From: Aquimarina sp. AU58
Lineage (GTDB): Bacteria; Bacteroidota; Bacteroidia; Flavobacteriales; Flavobacteriaceae
NCBI RefSeq assembly: GCF_900312745.1
Contig: NZ_OMPD01000008.1
Span: 124,001-188,000, forward strand
Length of the DNA: 64,000 nt
Direction: 5' to 3'
Shown: in pieces, positions 63,646 to 64,000 of the stretch
Layout of the letters: every line of letters starts with the position of its first letter
Numbering within the stretch: position 1 is the first letter of the stretch
Program-made: the position numbers and the translations under genes
The notes under the pieces: model-generated
Told to the model about the DNA's origin: nothing
Database searches by the model: none
The model's input: the letters and a program-made list of their open reading frames with translations, nothing else

Positions 63646-64000
63646 ATGTTACGATCTTCGAGTACCTTTAGTTTTTTCATTTTTCTTTTTATTATTTTCT
63701 TTTATTCTTGTGAAAAAGAAGATATTACTTTAATTGAGCGACAACAGATTGAAGAACAATCTGCAGCAGAAGTTGTTCAGGACACTACATATACTGATGC
63801 CGAATTACTAAAAGTTCTGGAGGAAGAAATAGAATTTTTAGAACTTGAGAAAGAAGGATATATTGTTGATATTTCTGGTATGGATGTCGTTAAAGAAAAT
63901 CCAAAAAAAGTATATGTACATTATTTGCCCTGGTTTCAAAATAAAGATTTTGATGGATATTGGGGGCAACACTGGACAATGAGTAATCAAGATCCCGAAA
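63646..64000 (+). CDS. GH71/GH99-like glycoside hydrolase lipoprotein (3' partial)
   Basis: The frame opens at ATG 63646 and runs off the window after 118 codons. Signal peptide with lipobox FFYSC (Cys22). After an acidic, helical linker comes KVYVHYLPWFQNKDFDGYWGQHWTM, which matches the start of the GH71/GH99-like fold (VHYxPWF ... WGxHWxM). GH99 members are endo-alpha-mannosidases or endo-mannanases; related GH71-like proteins have other substrates, so endo-mannosidase activity is only a suggestion. It would fit with the GH92 locus at the left of the window. Confidence 0.7.
   Translation, partial: MLRSSSTFSFFIFLFIIFFYSCEKEDITLIERQQIEEQSAAEVVQDTTYTDAELLKVLEEEIEFLELEKEGYIVDISGMDVVKENPKKVYVHYLPWFQNKDFDGYWGQHWTMSNQDPE

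Overview
The window looks like the chromosome of a marine member of the Flavobacteriaceae (Bacteroidota; an Aquimarina-like organism would fit, but the genus is an inference). The reasons are low GC with A-rich spacers, a T9SS C-terminal sorting domain, SusC/SusD pairs, lipoproteins with short lipoboxes, TAnnTTTG promoters, RHS proteins of the DUF6443 type and weak Shine-Dalgarno sequences. No rRNA, tRNA or CRISPR array was seen.

Layout. 1-2.1 kb: the 3' end of a secreted metallopeptidase-like protein and an Lrp/AsnC regulator. 2.6-16.7 kb: a polysaccharide utilisation locus with SusC, SusD, two GH92 alpha-mannosidases, two paralogous ROK sugar kinases and a FucP/GluP-type sugar transporter. 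Together they suggest capture, trimming, uptake and phosphorylation of mannose from alpha-mannan or N-glycans. A GH71/99-like lipoprotein starts at the right edge of the window and may be functionally related. 16.8-20.1 kb: two rhodaneses, two thioredoxin-fold proteins, and a MarR regulator next to a YceI protein. 20.1-27.4 kb: a complete trp operon (E-G-D-C-F-B-A) preceded by an unlisted 20-codon leader peptide with three consecutive Trp codons and an attenuator. The operon is interrupted between trpD and trpC by a four-helix-bundle (23S-IVP-like) gene flanked by inverted repeats. 27.5-33.6 kb: housekeeping and unknown genes (DUF1287, flotillin with an NfeD/YqiJ-like partner, an EEP hydrolase, ribosomal protein THX, a UDG-superfamily protein) and a gene-poor repeat-containing stretch.

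33.8-46.3 kb is the main accessory region. It is an RHS polymorphic-toxin-like locus with two consecutive RHS genes, a variable C-terminal region, a candidate immunity gene, a promoterless orphan RHS C-terminal cassette with its own small downstream genes, and several gene remnants. A recurrent junction element (TCCCCCGCT... / ...CTAGTGGCG) sits at the 3' end of, or cuts into, nearly every small gene there. This is the best candidate in the window for a poorly described system of cassette exchange.

46.4-64 kb: a cell-surface O-acylation operon (two SGNH proteins and an MBOAT), a double-glycine-leader Cys-rich peptide, a thioredoxin/DUF3738-like lipoprotein, a TPR protein, pyruvate carboxylase, a TRAP transporter (dctQMP), YaaA, a VOC protein, and the start of a GH71/99-like gene. 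All functional statements come from reading the sequence and from knowledge of the families; no database search was run.
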